Both the position numbers and the translations under genes were made by a program. Source: Synergistaceae bacterium (GTDB taxonomy: Bacteria; Synergistota; Synergistia; Synergistales; Synergistaceae). From it: a stretch of DNA of 39,067 nucleotides. The DNA lies in assembly GCA_030533085.1 (NCBI GenBank), contig JAUNJZ010000024.1, forward strand, positions 1 to 39,067, written 5' to 3'. Of the stretch, positions 9,191 to 17,799 are shown piece after piece (the first letter of the stretch is position 1; every line of letters starts with the position of its first letter). The notes under the pieces are model-generated. The model saw only the letters and a program-made list of their open reading frames with translations, had not been told where the DNA came from and did no database searches.

Positions 9191-10174
9191 TTATTTCGTT
9201 CCACTTCCCGCCTCAGAGGGGGAATTTTGTTCCGTCCATATTTTTGACATTCTTTCAAAGAAGGCGGGATCCTCAGCCGGCCCGAGATGGTTGTTTACCG
9301 CGGGGTAGGCGAAGGTTATACCGGCCTTGTCGTAGCGCGCCCGCAGCTCTTCGCGGAATTTATAGCCTACTTTCCACTGATAGCCGGGAGCCGTCTTGAT
9401 GAAGCAGCGGAATTTCACGCCGTTAAGCGTGTAATCTACGATGCCGTTGAAGACCGGATCGGGGAATATCAGCGGGTCGCCGCTCTTCACCGTTTCATCG
9501 GCCAGCTCTATGATGATTTTTTTTGCGGCCAGATAGTCGGCCTCGTAAGGGATCGTAACGTAGATGGCGGCGTAGGCCCAGTCTTTGGTATAGTTGACGA
9601 CATCCTGTATCGTGCTGTTCGGTATTATTATAAGATTCCCCTCAAGGCTGCGAAGTCTCGTGAGGCGCAGCGTGAAATGCTCCACCGTCCCCTGGTAGCT
9701 GCCTATCTGAACCCAGTCGTTGACATTGTACTGATCCTCTACGATTATCAGTATTCCGTTTATGAAGTCGCGTATCAGGTTCTGAGCGGCAAGGGATATC
9801 CCCAAACCGGCGATGCCGATACCGGCGAGTATAGGACGAACGTTGATGCCAACGGCGCTCAGGATCGTGAAGCCCATCACCGTCGCGAGCACGGCGCGCA
9901 GAAGCTGCGTAATGAGCTGCCGCAGAGTGGACATGCGGTAAGTGAACCACTCTCGCCGTATCTCGTTGTCGCCGTCCAGCGTATGGCGCGCGCGTGTGGA
10001 GGCGACCCTGAATATGTGCGTGATTACGCGCGGTATCATCCTGTCTATCAGGAACCACAGGAATAGGATAAAGACGATGAAAAGAATGGTCGCCATATTC
10101 TTTATAACTATTTCCAAAATCATTTTCAGCTTTATGACGAGAAATTCCTTCTGGTATAAAGATAGTATCGGCAT
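9191..10174 (-). CDS. MscS-family mechanosensitive ion channel
   Basis: Small-conductance mechanosensitive channel of the inner membrane that vents solutes during osmotic downshock. The 327 residues show an N-terminal TM helix (about 25-50), a polar stretch, then the MscS core. That core has a hydrophobic helix, the Gly/Ala-rich pore helix (GIGIAGLGISLAAQN, about residues 120-135), a beta domain (VEDQYNVNDWVQIG, then VEHFTLRLTRLR) and an alpha/beta C-terminal domain. GNLIIIPNS is the typical beta-domain signature. The start ATG at 10174 has GGGAAGGG about 10 nt upstream. It lies 105 bp upstream of the mutase gene, and no terminator is seen between them, so some read-through is possible. Confidence 0.92.
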   Translation of the reverse strand: MPILSLYQKEFLVIKLKMILEIVIKNMATILFIVFILFLWFLIDRMIPRVITHIFRVASTRARHTLDGDNEIRREWFTYRMSTLRQLITQLLRAVLATVMGFTILSAVGINVRPILAGIGIAGLGISLAAQNLIRDFINGILIIVEDQYNVNDWVQIGSYQGTVEHFTLRLTRLRSLEGNLIIIPNSTIQDVVNYTKDWAYAAIYVTIPYEADYLAAKKIIIELADETVKSGDPLIFPDPVFNGIVDYTLNGVKFRCFIKTAPGYQWKVGYKFREELRARYDKAGITFAYPAVNNHLGPAEDPAFFERMSKIWTEQNSPSEAGSGTK

Positions 10175-10250
10175 CGTTCTATTCCCTTCCCCTCGTTATT
10201 TTTCAGTAAGTTTAAGCCGCAGCCGCCGCTTGCGGAAGAGCCTTTTTATC

Positions 10251-10282
10251 ATAAAAGAGGCCGGCCTGTTTACAGACCGGCC
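10251..10282 (-). terminator. Rho-independent terminator after the parvulin gene
   Basis: Inverted repeat of GGCCGG.CTG arms (10259-10268 and 10273-10282, one mismatch) around a TTTA loop. On the minus strand it is followed by TCTTTTAT. It sits just past the stop of the PpiC gene and separates it from mscS. Confidence 0.7.
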
Positions 10283-10309
10283 ATATTAACGAATCGCCGC
10301 GTTTGAAAT

Positions 10310-11257
10310 TTACTTTTCGGCTGCCCCTGTCTCCTCCGGCCGCTCGTAATTCTCAGCGGGAGTCTGCTCCTGCTTTTCCGCCGGCGCGGCGGCGGGGATT
10401 CCGCCGAGATTTTCAAGAGCCTTATCGTTGATATCCACCTTTATCCTTTTTCTAAGGTCGTCAAGCTCTCTTGCAATGTAGCTCATCTGCATACGCTGGA
10501 CGATTTCATTCTTTGCCTCTTCAAATGTGAGCTGTCTGGCTGGACGGCGCTCAAGCACCTCAAGCACATGCCAGCCCATATCAGACTTTACGGGGCCGAC
10601 GAGCGAATTTTCGCGCGCCTTCTGAACCTCTTTGTCCAGCGCCTCCGGGAGCAGCCCGTTATCTACCCATCCCAGGTCGCCGCCGCGCGCGGCGCTGTTG
10701 GTGTCGCGGCTGAATTTCTCCGCGGTCTTCGCGAAGTCCTTGTCTCTGAAAATATCGAGTATAGCGTCTGTCGCGTCCTTCTCCGACGAGGTCAGTATAT
10801 GGCGGATATGCGCGCCAGCCGCTTGCATAAACTCGTCTTTATGCGTACTGTAATATTTTTTCATAGCCTTCTCGCTCAGATCCCATTTCTGGCTTATCTC
10901 CTGCAAGTAGGCTTCAAGGAGCAGCTGCACCCTCTGCCATTTCAGCCTGAAGGCCACATCCTCGCGCCTCTCAAGGCCGTCCAGCCGCGCACCTTCGGCG
11001 AAGAGCATCGCGTCCGCCATCTGCTTTACCATCTCCGCGCGCTCGGCGAGCGTTGCCTGCGTGAGCATCAGCCCTACCATCATGGCGTTTCCGCCGGAGC
11101 TGCTCTGCAATACCTCTACGACTTCCTTAGGCGAGAGCGATTCATTCCCCACGACTACTGCGGTCTCTTCCTCGCTTACCGCCGCAAAAGCCGCCGCCGT
11201 CACCGCGGTAACGGAAAGGGCGAGAACAACAGCCGCAAATACCTTTTTCACAGACAT
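10310..11257 (-). CDS. Periplasmic peptidyl-prolyl cis-trans isomerase, parvulin (PpiC/SurA/PrsA) type
   Basis: Exported folding catalyst that isomerises Xaa-Pro bonds in secreted or outer-membrane proteins. Residues 1-26 form a clear signal peptide (KK start, hydrophobic core, AFA cleavage region) with no lipobox, so the product should be soluble in the periplasm. Residues about 30-140 are a SurA-like helical chaperone part. The parvulin domain covers about 145-245, with the hallmark stretches IRHILTSS, GGDLGWVDNG and GWHVLEVLERR. The tail is Pro/Glu/Ala-rich. AAGGAGG lies 9 nt before the ATG. It has its own terminator and lies just after the clpC terminator, so it is probably monocistronic. 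Clients are unknown. Confidence 0.9.
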   Translation of the reverse strand: MSVKKVFAAVVLALSVTAVTAAAFAAVSEEETAVVVGNESLSPKEVVEVLQSSSGGNAMMVGLMLTQATLAERAEMVKQMADAMLFAEGARLDGLERREDVAFRLKWQRVQLLLEAYLQEISQKWDLSEKAMKKYYSTHKDEFMQAAGAHIRHILTSSEKDATDAILDIFRDKDFAKTAEKFSRDTNSAARGGDLGWVDNGLLPEALDKEVQKARENSLVGPVKSDMGWHVLEVLERRPARQLTFEEAKNEIVQRMQMSYIARELDDLRKRIKVDINDKALENLGGIPAAAPAEKQEQTPAENYERPEETGAAEK

Positions 11258-11315
11258 TCAGAATATCCTCCTTAGAGTCATAATTGACTTTCTATCAACT
11301 CGCAATATGCTACCA

Positions 11316-11360
11316 TAAAAAATATAATCCGAGGGCAGTCAATTTACCGCCCTCGAATTA
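11316..11360 (-). terminator. Rho-independent terminator of the ctsR-mcsA-clpC operon
   Basis: Perfect CGAGGGC/GCCCTCG stem (11330-11336 and 11349-11355), extended by an ATAAT/ATTAT pair. On the minus strand it is followed by TATATTTTTTAT. It starts within 15 bp of the clpC stop. Confidence 0.85.
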
Positions 11361-11369
11361 TATTTACCT

Positions 11370-13850
11370 CTATTTCTGTATAATCTGGAAATTTAACGAT
11401 TTTCCGTCCGATGTTATCGCTACTTTATCTCCGTTGGATATCGCGCCTTCAAGCATACGGTTCGACAGCTCGTCCTCGACCATTTTCTGAATAGTCCTGC
11501 GCAGCGGCCTCGCTCCGTATTTCGGGTCGTAGCCTTTATCGAGGATGAATTTTTTCGCTTCCTCATCCGTTTCGAGCGCAATATAATTTTCCGCCGCCCG
11601 TCTGCGTACCTCCAGCAGCATGATATCAACAATTTTAAGCAGTTCGTCGCGATTCAGAGGCTCAAAAACCAGTATTTCGTCTATACGGTTCAGGAATTCG
11701 GGGCGGAAGCTCTTTTTAGCCGCCTCCGTAACCGTCTCCTTCATCCGCTTCGCCTCAGCCGCGCTGCGCTCCTCCGCTCCGCCGAAGCCAAGCGTGCGGC
11801 TCCTCATATTTTCAGTCACGCCGACATTGCTTGTCATAATCACCACGCAGTTGCGGAAATCACTCAAATGCCCCTGACCGTCCGTCAGCCGCCCGTCTTC
11901 GAGAAGCTGTAGCATGATGTTGAACACGTCCGGGTGAGCCTTCTCTATCTCGTCGAAGAGAATGACAGAATACGGCCTGCGGCGTACCGCCTCAGTCAGC
12001 TTTCCGCCCTCTTCAAAGCCGACATAGCCCGGAGGCGCGCCGATAAGCTTCGCCGCCTCGTGGCGTTCCATGTATTCGCTCATGTCTATGCGAATCATCG
12101 CCTCTTCGCTGCCGAAGAGAAATTCCGCCAGCGAGCGCGCCAGCTCGGTCTTGCCGACCCCCGTCGGCCCAAGGAAGAGAAAGCTGCCCACAGGGCGTTT
12201 CGGATCCTTCATTCCGCTTCTCGCGCGCCGCACGGCGCGCGCCACGGCCTGAAGAGCCTCATCCTGCCCCACCATCCGCTTTTTAAGCTCTTCTTCCATA
12301 CGCAGCAGTCTGCGGCTCTCCTCCTCCGTGAGCTGAGTCACGGGGATACCGGTGCTCTCGGCCACTATCGACGCTATATCCTCCGCCGTTATTTCCGGCC
12401 TCAGCTTATCGCGCGATTCGACCCATTCTCTGCGCCGCTGCTCGCTCTGCTCTCTTGCCTTGCGTTCCTCGTCGCGCAGATAGGCGGCCTTCTCAAATTC
12501 CTGCGCGGCGGCGGCGTCCTCCTTTTCCTTTCTCAGGTCGTCGAGGCTTCTTTCCAGAGCTTTAAGCTCCTCCGGCGTTTCAAGGGTATTGATGCGCGCC
12601 CTCGCGGAGGCCTCGTCTATCAGGTCTATTGCCTTGTCCGGCAGAAATCTGTCCGTGACGTAGCGTTTGGAAAGGGAGGCTGCCGCTTCAAGCGCCTCGT
12701 CGGTAATATGCACCTTATGATGCGTCTCGTAATTCTCGCGCAGCCCCTTGAGTATCAGCACCGTCTCCTCTTCCGTGGGCTCGTTTACCTGAACCGGCTG
12801 GAAGCGGCGTTCAAGCGCGGCGTCCTTTTCTATATACTTCCTGTATTCGCTGATCGTAGTCGCGCCTATTACCTGGAACTCTCCGCGAGAGAGGCTCGGC
12901 TTCAATATGTTGGCCGCGTCAACGGCCCCTTCCGCGCCGCCTGCGCCGACGATGGTATGTATCTCGTCGATGAAGAGTATGATATTCTTCGTCTCGCGTA
13001 TCTCCTTGACCAGTTTCCTCATACGTTCCTCAAACTCGCCGCGGTATTTGGTGCCGGCTACAAGATTCGCGACATTCAGCTGCATGACGCGCTTGTCCTT
13101 CAATATTTCCGGTATGTCGCCGGAGAATATCCTCTGCGCCAGCCCCTCGGCGACAGCCGTTTTGCCGACGCCAGGCTCTCCGATGAGCACGGGATTGTTC
13201 TTCGTGCGGCGCGAAAGTATCTGCACAACGCGCTGTATCTCCTTGGAGCGGCCCACGACCGGATCAAGCTCGCCGTTCTTCGCCATCCCGGTGAGATCTA
13301 TCGCCAGCTGATCGACCATAGGAGTGCGGCTCTGCCCTTCGCCGCGCTGGCGCGGACGTCCGGCTCTCCCTTCGGGGCGGAAGCCCTCCCCGCGCGGTTC
13401 GCTCTCCGGCGCTCCGCCGCTCAGCAGCTTCGTTATCAGGTCGCGGCATCTCGGAAGGCTCACACCCTTTGCGTTCAGCATCTGAGCCGCCATGCCGTCG
13501 CCCTCGGCCAGAATGGCGAGAAAAATATGCTCCGTACCGATATAGTTCGTACCCATACGGTGCGCCTCGCGCATGGAAAGATCCAGCACGCATTTGGCGT
13601 GGGGGCTCATCGGCAGATCTACGCGATCCTCCCTTTGAACTCCCATTCCGGCGTGCATCTCTATATCAGACATCACGATCTCGGGATTAATGCCGTGTAT
13701 TCCCAGAATCCGGCGTGGCAAGCCCTCGCTGTCGTGGAGCAGCCCCAAAAGCAGATGCTCCGTGCCTATCATTTCGTGGCCAAGGCGCAGCGCCTCGCTT
13801 TGAGCTATCTGTATCGCGCGTTTACCGCGCTCTGTAAAATTCATCCACAT
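11370..13850 (-). CDS. clpC: ClpC AAA+ unfoldase of the Clp protease
   Basis: ATP-driven unfoldase that feeds substrates to ClpP and resolves aggregates. At 826 residues it has the standard ClpC layout: two N-terminal Clp repeats ([13 protein letters not shown], then [16 protein letters not shown]), a Gly/Arg-rich linker (about 150-185), and AAA-1 with Walker [10 protein letters not shown] and Walker B FIDEIHT. The middle UVR-type segment (about 410-460) distinguishes ClpC from ClpB and ClpA. AAA-2 has GPTGVGKTE and [11 protein letters not shown]. The C-terminus ([13 protein letters not shown]) is conserved. The ATG overlaps the mcsA stop by one base (TAATG). Last gene of the CtsR-controlled operon. 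Confidence 0.97.
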   Translation of the reverse strand: MWMNFTERGKRAIQIAQSEALRLGHEMIGTEHLLLGLLHDSEGLPRRILGIHGINPEIVMSDIEMHAGMGVQREDRVDLPMSPHAKCVLDLSMREAHRMGTNYIGTEHIFLAILAEGDGMAAQMLNAKGVSLPRCRDLITKLLSGGAPESEPRGEGFRPEGRAGRPRQRGEGQSRTPMVDQLAIDLTGMAKNGELDPVVGRSKEIQRVVQILSRRTKNNPVLIGEPGVGKTAVAEGLAQRIFSGDIPEILKDKRVMQLNVANLVAGTKYRGEFEERMRKLVKEIRETKNIILFIDEIHTIVGAGGAEGAVDAANILKPSLSRGEFQVIGATTISEYRKYIEKDAALERRFQPVQVNEPTEEETVLILKGLRENYETHHKVHITDEALEAAASLSKRYVTDRFLPDKAIDLIDEASARARINTLETPEELKALERSLDDLRKEKEDAAAAQEFEKAAYLRDEERKAREQSEQRRREWVESRDKLRPEITAEDIASIVAESTGIPVTQLTEEESRRLLRMEEELKKRMVGQDEALQAVARAVRRARSGMKDPKRPVGSFLFLGPTGVGKTELARSLAEFLFGSEEAMIRIDMSEYMERHEAAKLIGAPPGYVGFEEGGKLTEAVRRRPYSVILFDEIEKAHPDVFNIMLQLLEDGRLTDGQGHLSDFRNCVVIMTSNVGVTENMRSRTLGFGGAEERSAAEAKRMKETVTEAAKKSFRPEFLNRIDEILVFEPLNRDELLKIVDIMLLEVRRRAAENYIALETDEEAKKFILDKGYDPKYGARPLRRTIQKMVEDELSNRMLEGAISNGDKVAITSDGKSLNFQIIQK

Positions 13851-14341
13851 TATGATCCGCTTTCATAGGCGCTCTTTTTAAGCTCCGCTATTCTATCGCG
13901 GAGCCGCGCCGCATACTCGTAGTTTTCCTCTTTAACGGCCTCGCTCATCTTCGCGTTCAGCTCCGAAAGCTCATCCTCGGCCGTCATTATCTTTTCCTCA
14001 GTCTCAGGGGGACGCTTCTCCGTCAGCTCCTCCCGCACCGCTTCGCGATCATTTTCAAACATTGAATTGGGCAGTATTCCGCCGCAGTGAGGGCATACCC
14101 GCATCTTTTTCTTCTCCTTCTGTGCCTCTCTAAGCGCAGGCATTACCAGATCCCTGAATGCCTCTTCTATTCCCATCAGCCCCTCCACCGAAAAGGAGAG
14201 CTTCATAAGATTTGCCGCGTCGTCCAGCTTGAGATGCGCACTTGCGCATTCCCTGCAAAGGTGCTGCACGCGGCTTTCTCCGTTTATCAAATTAACGAGC
14301 TGAATCTCCGCCCGTCTGACTTTGCACTGTTCACACAACAT
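13850..14341 (-). CDS. mcsA: McsA-like zinc-finger/UVR protein, shortened
   Basis: Adaptor or regulator co-encoded with CtsR and ClpC; in Bacillus, McsA binds metal and activates the arginine kinase McsB. The 163 residues show CxxC pairs at C3/C6, C29/C32 and C83/C86, then a charged linker and a C-terminal UVR motif (about 125-157, NYEYAARLRDRI). Bacillus McsA has four CxxC pairs; the fourth is absent here and the segment after C86 is short and acidic. No mcsB follows: the stop overlaps the clpC start by one base. It may act with CtsR/ClpC without McsB, or with an McsB encoded elsewhere. Start ATG 13 bp after the ctsR stop. Confidence 0.85.
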   Translation of the reverse strand: MLCEQCKVRRAEIQLVNLINGESRVQHLCRECASAHLKLDDAANLMKLSFSVEGLMGIEEAFRDLVMPALREAQKEKKKMRVCPHCGGILPNSMFENDREAVREELTEKRPPETEEKIMTAEDELSELNAKMSEAVKEENYEYAARLRDRIAELKKSAYESGS

Positions 14342-14353
14342 ATCTTTTGCCTC

Positions 14354-14839
14354 CTAACTAAGCGCAAGGCTGGTAAGTAATTTTTTCAGCAACGCAGCTC
14401 TCATTATCTCTCTCTTGTGGATCGAGATGTCGTAAAGCGTCCGGCCGTTTTCTTCCTGGTCGCGAAGGGCCACCTCTATGATCAGCCTCTCCCGCGCGGA
14501 GATAAGCCCCCGGTTTTGCAGATTCATAAGCAGCCGCTTTGAATCCTGCTCTGATATTTTATTTCCGACCAGATCCTCAAGATGTATGACCTCTTCGTCG
14601 CAGTTTTTGAAGGTCAGCTGCACAACGCGGATATATCCGTGTCCCCCGCGCTGGCTCTCGACCAGAAAACCGTTTTCGGGAGCGAATCTGCTCCTCAGCA
14701 CGTAATTTATCTGACTCGGAACGCATTCAAAGAGCTCGGCAAGGTCTTTTCTGCGAAGAGAAATGACGCCGCTGCCATTTTCTTCAAGAAGCTGCCCGAT
14801 ATACTCTTCTATTTTCCTCGTAAGACTTGATGACGCCAC
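14354..14839 (-). CDS. ctsR: CtsR, repressor of class III heat-shock genes
   Basis: Winged-helix DNA-binding dimer that represses clp genes and dissociates on heat. The N-terminal HTH includes ISLRRKDLAELF and VPSQINYVLRSRF. The wing is SQRGGHGYIRVV, with the RGG and YIR of the family kept but one glycine of the usual Gly run replaced by His. The C-terminal helical domain ends with the conserved ERLIIEVAL and MRAALLKKLL stretches. Two GTG starts are possible: 14848 has GGA abutting it, whereas 14839 has GGAG 8 nt upstream, so I chose 14839 (161 aa). First gene of the operon. The matching operator lies in its own promoter, so it is autoregulated. Confidence 0.93.
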   Translation of the reverse strand: MASSSLTRKIEEYIGQLLEENGSGVISLRRKDLAELFECVPSQINYVLRSRFAPENGFLVESQRGGHGYIRVVQLTFKNCDEEVIHLEDLVGNKISEQDSKRLLMNLQNRGLISARERLIIEVALRDQEENGRTLYDISIHKREIMRAALLKKLLTSLALS

Positions 14840-14897
14840 TCTCTTCACTCCGTTTCATATTTTGAGGCGTCCGCGCCCCGAAATTTAACCGACAACG

Positions 14898-14926
14898 ATT
14901 ATATAACATTGGTCAACATAAGTCAA
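14898..14926 (-). promoter_or_regulatory. Sigma70-type promoter of ctsR-mcsA-clpC
   Basis: On the minus strand: TTGACT (14921-14926), 17-bp spacer, TATAAT (14898-14903). Near-consensus in both boxes and spacing. The predicted start near 14891 gives a leader of about 50 nt. The CtsR operator covers the -35 and part of the spacer. Confidence 0.85.
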
Positions 14927-14927
14927 T
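14911..14927. promoter_or_regulatory. CtsR operator (heptad direct repeat)
   Basis: Plus-strand reading GGTCAAC-ATA-AGTCAAT: two heptads separated by 3 bp. It matches the known CtsR consensus (A/G)GTCAAA-NAN-(A/G)GTCAAA except for the last base of each heptad. It overlaps the -35 box of the operon promoter, so binding should block RNA polymerase. Confidence 0.85.
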
Positions 14928-15052
14928 CGCACTTGGATAAAGGCGGCGGAATGCTGAGACGCAAAATTAAGCGAGCGCGGGCAAGGCAGAGCGCCCTTAT
15001 CTTTATGACACAGTCCGCCTCTCATTTCCTATTCCCGCCGCAGAAAGACAGC

Positions 15053-15085
15053 AAAAAAAAAAGAACGCTGCCTGACGGCGGCGCT
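15053..15085 (-). terminator. Rho-independent terminator of ompH
   Basis: GC-rich hairpin (arms CGCTGCC and GGCGGCG around TGAC, 15066-15083, one G-U pair). On the minus strand it is followed by TTCT and a run of about ten T (15053-15062). It lies about 30 bp past the ompH stop. Confidence 0.85.
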
Positions 15086-15112
15086 CCTTTTCTATATTTC
15101 AGCAAACAAAGG

Positions 15113-15532
15113 TTACTGCTTCAGGGCGTTTATAACATCCTGCGTAAGGTCTACGCCGCCGTAATAGACAAGCGCCCTGTTGACGACTATCGTTATACCC
15201 TTCTGCTTCGCGACCTTCGCGACCATGTCGTTTACCTCTTTAAGAATGGGATTCATCAGCTTCGCCTCTTCTTCCCTCATCTCAAACTGAAGGTTCTGAA
15301 CTATTTCGCCCTTCTTCTTCTCGTCGCTCTCTTTATCAAAGGCAGCCTTCGCCGTGTTGGATTTTTTGTTTCCCAGATCGTTGAGCTGCTTCTGCGCCTG
15401 CTGGAACTTCGCGAAATTCTGCAAGACCCGCATATCGTCAATGTAGCCGACTGTGTCTTCCGCCGCGTACGAGATGGCTCCAAAAGCGAAAAGCGCTACG
15501 ATGGCGAGCAGCAACGCCAATGTTTTCTTCAT
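15113..15532 (-). CDS. OmpH/Skp-family periplasmic chaperone
   Basis: Holds unfolded outer-membrane proteins in the periplasm; its presence supports a diderm cell. The 139 residues have a signal peptide (KK start, hydrophobic core, SYAAED cleavage region), then a short beta segment (VGYIDDMRVLQNF), long charged helices forming the tentacle (about 40-105) and the closing beta segment (GITIVVNRALVYYGG, then DLTQDVINAL). This is the normal Skp layout and length. I chose the ATG at 15532 (12 nt after AGGAGG). A TTG at 15541 is in frame but only 3 nt from the same AGGAGG. It has its own terminator, with no bam/lpx neighbours here. Confidence 0.88.
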   Translation of the reverse strand: MKKTLALLLAIVALFAFGAISYAAEDTVGYIDDMRVLQNFAKFQQAQKQLNDLGNKKSNTAKAAFDKESDEKKKGEIVQNLQFEMREEEAKLMNPILKEVNDMVAKVAKQKGITIVVNRALVYYGGVDLTQDVINALKQ

Positions 15533-15574
15533 GTCTGTCAATTACCTCCTGTAAATTTACTGACCGGTCTCTCT

Positions 15575-15703
15575 TTATTGCATTTCAATGACGCACACTG
15601 GAATTCTATAACCAGATTGGGATATTGTCCAGCCCCGACGGCTCGTTTCAACACCTGTGTTAGTTGCAAAAACAGCTGTTGTCATAGCCTGAGAAAATGT
15701 CAC
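15575..15703 (-). CDS. Possible small protein of 42 residues, unrecognised
   Basis: In the 295-bp gap between ygiQ and ompH, a GTG at 15703 preceded by AAAGGAG (spacer about 3 nt) opens a 42-codon frame ending in TAA at 15575. An internal ATG at codon 7 could also serve. The product has mixed polarity with a basic SRRGW patch, no membrane span and no motif I know. The gap otherwise holds the ygiQ terminator, a 6-bp inverted repeat (AGCTTT/AAAGCT, 15768-15782) and presumably the ompH promoter, which I could not place. Chance is a real alternative. Confidence 0.22.
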   Translation of the reverse strand: MTFSQAMTTAVFATNTGVETSRRGWTISQSGYRIPVCVIEMQ

Positions 15704-15791
15704 ACACTCCTTTCAGCGGGCAGTTTTAAAGCTTGCTGTAGCGATTGACATTGCGGCACTGCGACAGAGCTTTGACAAAGCTGATATACGT

Positions 15792-15818
15792 CAAAAATAT
15801 ATGCCGTTGTCATACGGC
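15792..15818 (-). terminator. Probable rho-independent terminator of ygiQ
   Basis: Small hairpin GCCGT/ACGGC (15803-15807 and 15814-15818) followed on the minus strand by ATATATTTTTG. It lies within 10-35 bp of the ygiQ stop. The stem is short, so efficiency is uncertain. Confidence 0.5.
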
Positions 15819-15827
15819 GCGCGGCTG

Positions 15828-17705
15828 TTATCTTTTCCCGTAAGGGACGAGGCAGCGGCGTCCGCTTCCTATCAGATCAGGGCGTCCGGCTTTTAGCAGC
15901 GCCTTTCTTACATATTCGCGGTTTTCCGGCATCCAGTATTGGAGCAGCGCGCGCTGCATCTTTCTCTCTTCGCTCCCTTTTGGGACATAGACGCTTTGCA
16001 TTGTCAGCGGGTCTATGCCGCTGTGGTATATGCAGGTGGAGAGAGAGCCCGGCGTAGGCGTGAAGTCCTGCACCTGTTCGGGGCGCAGGCCGCTGTCGCG
16101 TATGAATTCCGCCAGCTCTACCGCCTCTTTCAGCGTTGAGCCGGGGTGCGCCGAGATGAAATATGGGACGAGGTATTGCTTCATTCCAAGTCTCGCGTTT
16201 GTCTCGGCGTAGAGACGCAGAAATTCTTCCGTTACCGCTCTGCCAGGCTTGCGCATGTATTTCAGCACAGATTCGCTCACATGCTCCGGCGCTATTTTGA
16301 GCTGTCCGCTGATGTGATGGCGGCAGAGCTCTTCGAGGAAGTTCCCCTTCTTATCCGCCAGTATGTAGTCATATCTGAGGCCGGAGCGTATGAATACCTT
16401 TTTTACCTTTGGCAGCGCGCGCACTTTGCGCAGCAGCGAAATATAATCGTCATGCGAGGCGCGCAGGGCGCGGCAGGGCTTTGGATAAAGACAGGATTTG
16501 CCCTTGCAGCTCCCGCGGCTTTCCGTCTCCGGACATGCGGAGGAGAGGAAGTTCGCCGTCGGCCCTCCGATGTCGTGTATGTAGCCCTTGAAATCCGGCC
16601 TTTCTGTCAGAAGCCGCGCCTCGCTTATGATGGATTCGTCGCTGCGGCGCTGTATGACGCGCCCCTGGTGAGAAGATATAGCGCAGAAGCCGCACTCTCC
16701 AAAGCAGCCTCTGTGGCTGGAGATGCTGAATTTCACCTCGTCAAATGCAGGGACGCCTCCCTTTTCGTCGTAATCGGGATGCCATGCGCGCGCGTAGGGC
16801 AGCGCGTAGACCGCGTCCATTTCCGCAGTCGTCAGCGGACGCGCCGGCCTGTTCTGCACCACATGCCACGCCCCCTGATCCTGTATCAGCCGTCTGCCGC
16901 GCGCCGCGTCCTGTTCCGCGTAAAATTTTCCGAAGGCGCGGGCAAATTTTTCCTTATCCTTCGCGGCCTCGCAGTACGGTTCCAGAATCAGCGCGTCATT
17001 CGCCGCCGATGGCTCATGAGTTTTCCAGCAGCTTCCGCGCACGTCGCGAAGCGCGGAGACCGCTTCGCCGGAGGCGAGCCGCTGCGCTATCTCAAGGGAT
17101 GCCAGCTCCCCCATTCCGAATACGAGCAGGTCCGCGCGGCTGTCGGCCAGTATGGAGCGGCGCACTGAATCGCTCCAATAGTCATAGTGGGCAAAGCGGC
17201 GCAGGCTTGCCTCTATGCCGCCGATTATCAGCGGGATGTCGCCCCACAGCTCTCTGACTCTGTTGCAGTAAACTATCGTCGCCCGGTCTGGCCGCCTGCC
17301 CCCCTCACCGCCCGGTGAATAATCGTCGCCGCGTCTTTTTTTGCCCGAGGCTGTGTAATGGTTCAGCATCGAGTCAAGGTTGCCGGCGGCGAGCATCACG
17401 CAGAGGCGCGGGCGGCCGAGCCTCGCGAAGTCCTCGCAGCCGCGCCAGTCCGGCTGGGATACGATTCCGACGCGAAAGCCGCCTGCCTCGAGCCAGCGCG
17501 AGATAATAGCGTGGCCGAAGCTCGGATGATCGACGTAGGCGTCGCCGCTTATTACCAGAATATCAAGCTCTTCCCAGCCGCGCGCCTCCATATCCGCCCT
17601 TGAGACAGGCAGAAAGGCTGAACGCGGAAGCGGCCTTTCTCGCCCGCCGTTTTCCTTTTTTCGGGTGTGGGCGCGCGCGGCGCTCTCCTTTACTGCGCTT
17701 TTCAT
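15828..17705 (-). CDS. ygiQ: YgiQ-family radical SAM protein
   Basis: Large radical SAM enzyme of unknown reaction (former UPF0313). The N-terminal ~300 residues carry the cobalamin-binding-like YgiQ region (ILVISGDAYVDHPSFG, then GGIEASLRRFAHYDYW). The radical SAM core starts at CFGECGFC, the CxxxCxxC that binds the 4Fe-4S cluster. Further Cys-rich stretches (SCKGKSCLYPKPC) and the C-terminal VQDFTPTPGS and CIYHSGIDPLT are strongly typical of the family. ATG 17705 is chosen because GGAG lies 8 nt before it; an ATG further upstream would add 17 residues without a ribosome site. It is divergent from the YgjP-like gene. Confidence 0.93.
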   Translation of the reverse strand: MKSAVKESAARAHTRKKENGGRERPLPRSAFLPVSRADMEARGWEELDILVISGDAYVDHPSFGHAIISRWLEAGGFRVGIVSQPDWRGCEDFARLGRPRLCVMLAAGNLDSMLNHYTASGKKRRGDDYSPGGEGGRRPDRATIVYCNRVRELWGDIPLIIGGIEASLRRFAHYDYWSDSVRRSILADSRADLLVFGMGELASLEIAQRLASGEAVSALRDVRGSCWKTHEPSAANDALILEPYCEAAKDKEKFARAFGKFYAEQDAARGRRLIQDQGAWHVVQNRPARPLTTAEMDAVYALPYARAWHPDYDEKGGVPAFDEVKFSISSHRGCFGECGFCAISSHQGRVIQRRSDESIISEARLLTERPDFKGYIHDIGGPTANFLSSACPETESRGSCKGKSCLYPKPCRALRASHDDYISLLRKVRALPKVKKVFIRSGLRYDYILADKKGNFLEELCRHHISGQLKIAPEHVSESVLKYMRKPGRAVTEEFLRLYAETNARLGMKQYLVPYFISAHPGSTLKEAVELAEFIRDSGLRPEQVQDFTPTPGSLSTCIYHSGIDPLTMQSVYVPKGSEERKMQRALLQYWMPENREYVRKALLKAGRPDLIGSGRRCLVPYGKR

Positions 17706-17737
17706 GATTTTATCTCCATATTTTCTGTTATTATTCA

Positions 17738-17767
17738 CTGACAGAAATATCCGCAATGCCTTATAAT
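17738..17767 (+). promoter_or_regulatory. Promoter of the YgjP-like/MBL gene pair
   Basis: CTGACA (17738-17743), 18-bp spacer, TATAAT (17762-17767) in the 94-bp gap between two divergent genes. The predicted start near 17774 gives a leader of about 25 nt. Confidence 0.7.
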
Positions 17768-17799
17768 TCTACCATCTTTGATAGATTATTGGAGCGGAG

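Noticed and set aside
11934-13868. Open frame of 644 codons on the plus strand
   Set aside because: It lies wholly opposite clpC, whose protein is fully recognisable. The plus-strand translation is Arg/Leu/His-rich with no motif, the usual antisense artefact of GC-rich DNA.
14909-15748. Open frame of 279 codons on the plus strand over ompH
   Set aside because: Antisense to ompH and running through its terminator and the ctsR promoter side; no family resemblance.
16146-17168. Open frame of 340 codons on the plus strand
   Set aside because: Antisense to ygiQ; no motifs and no ribosome site.
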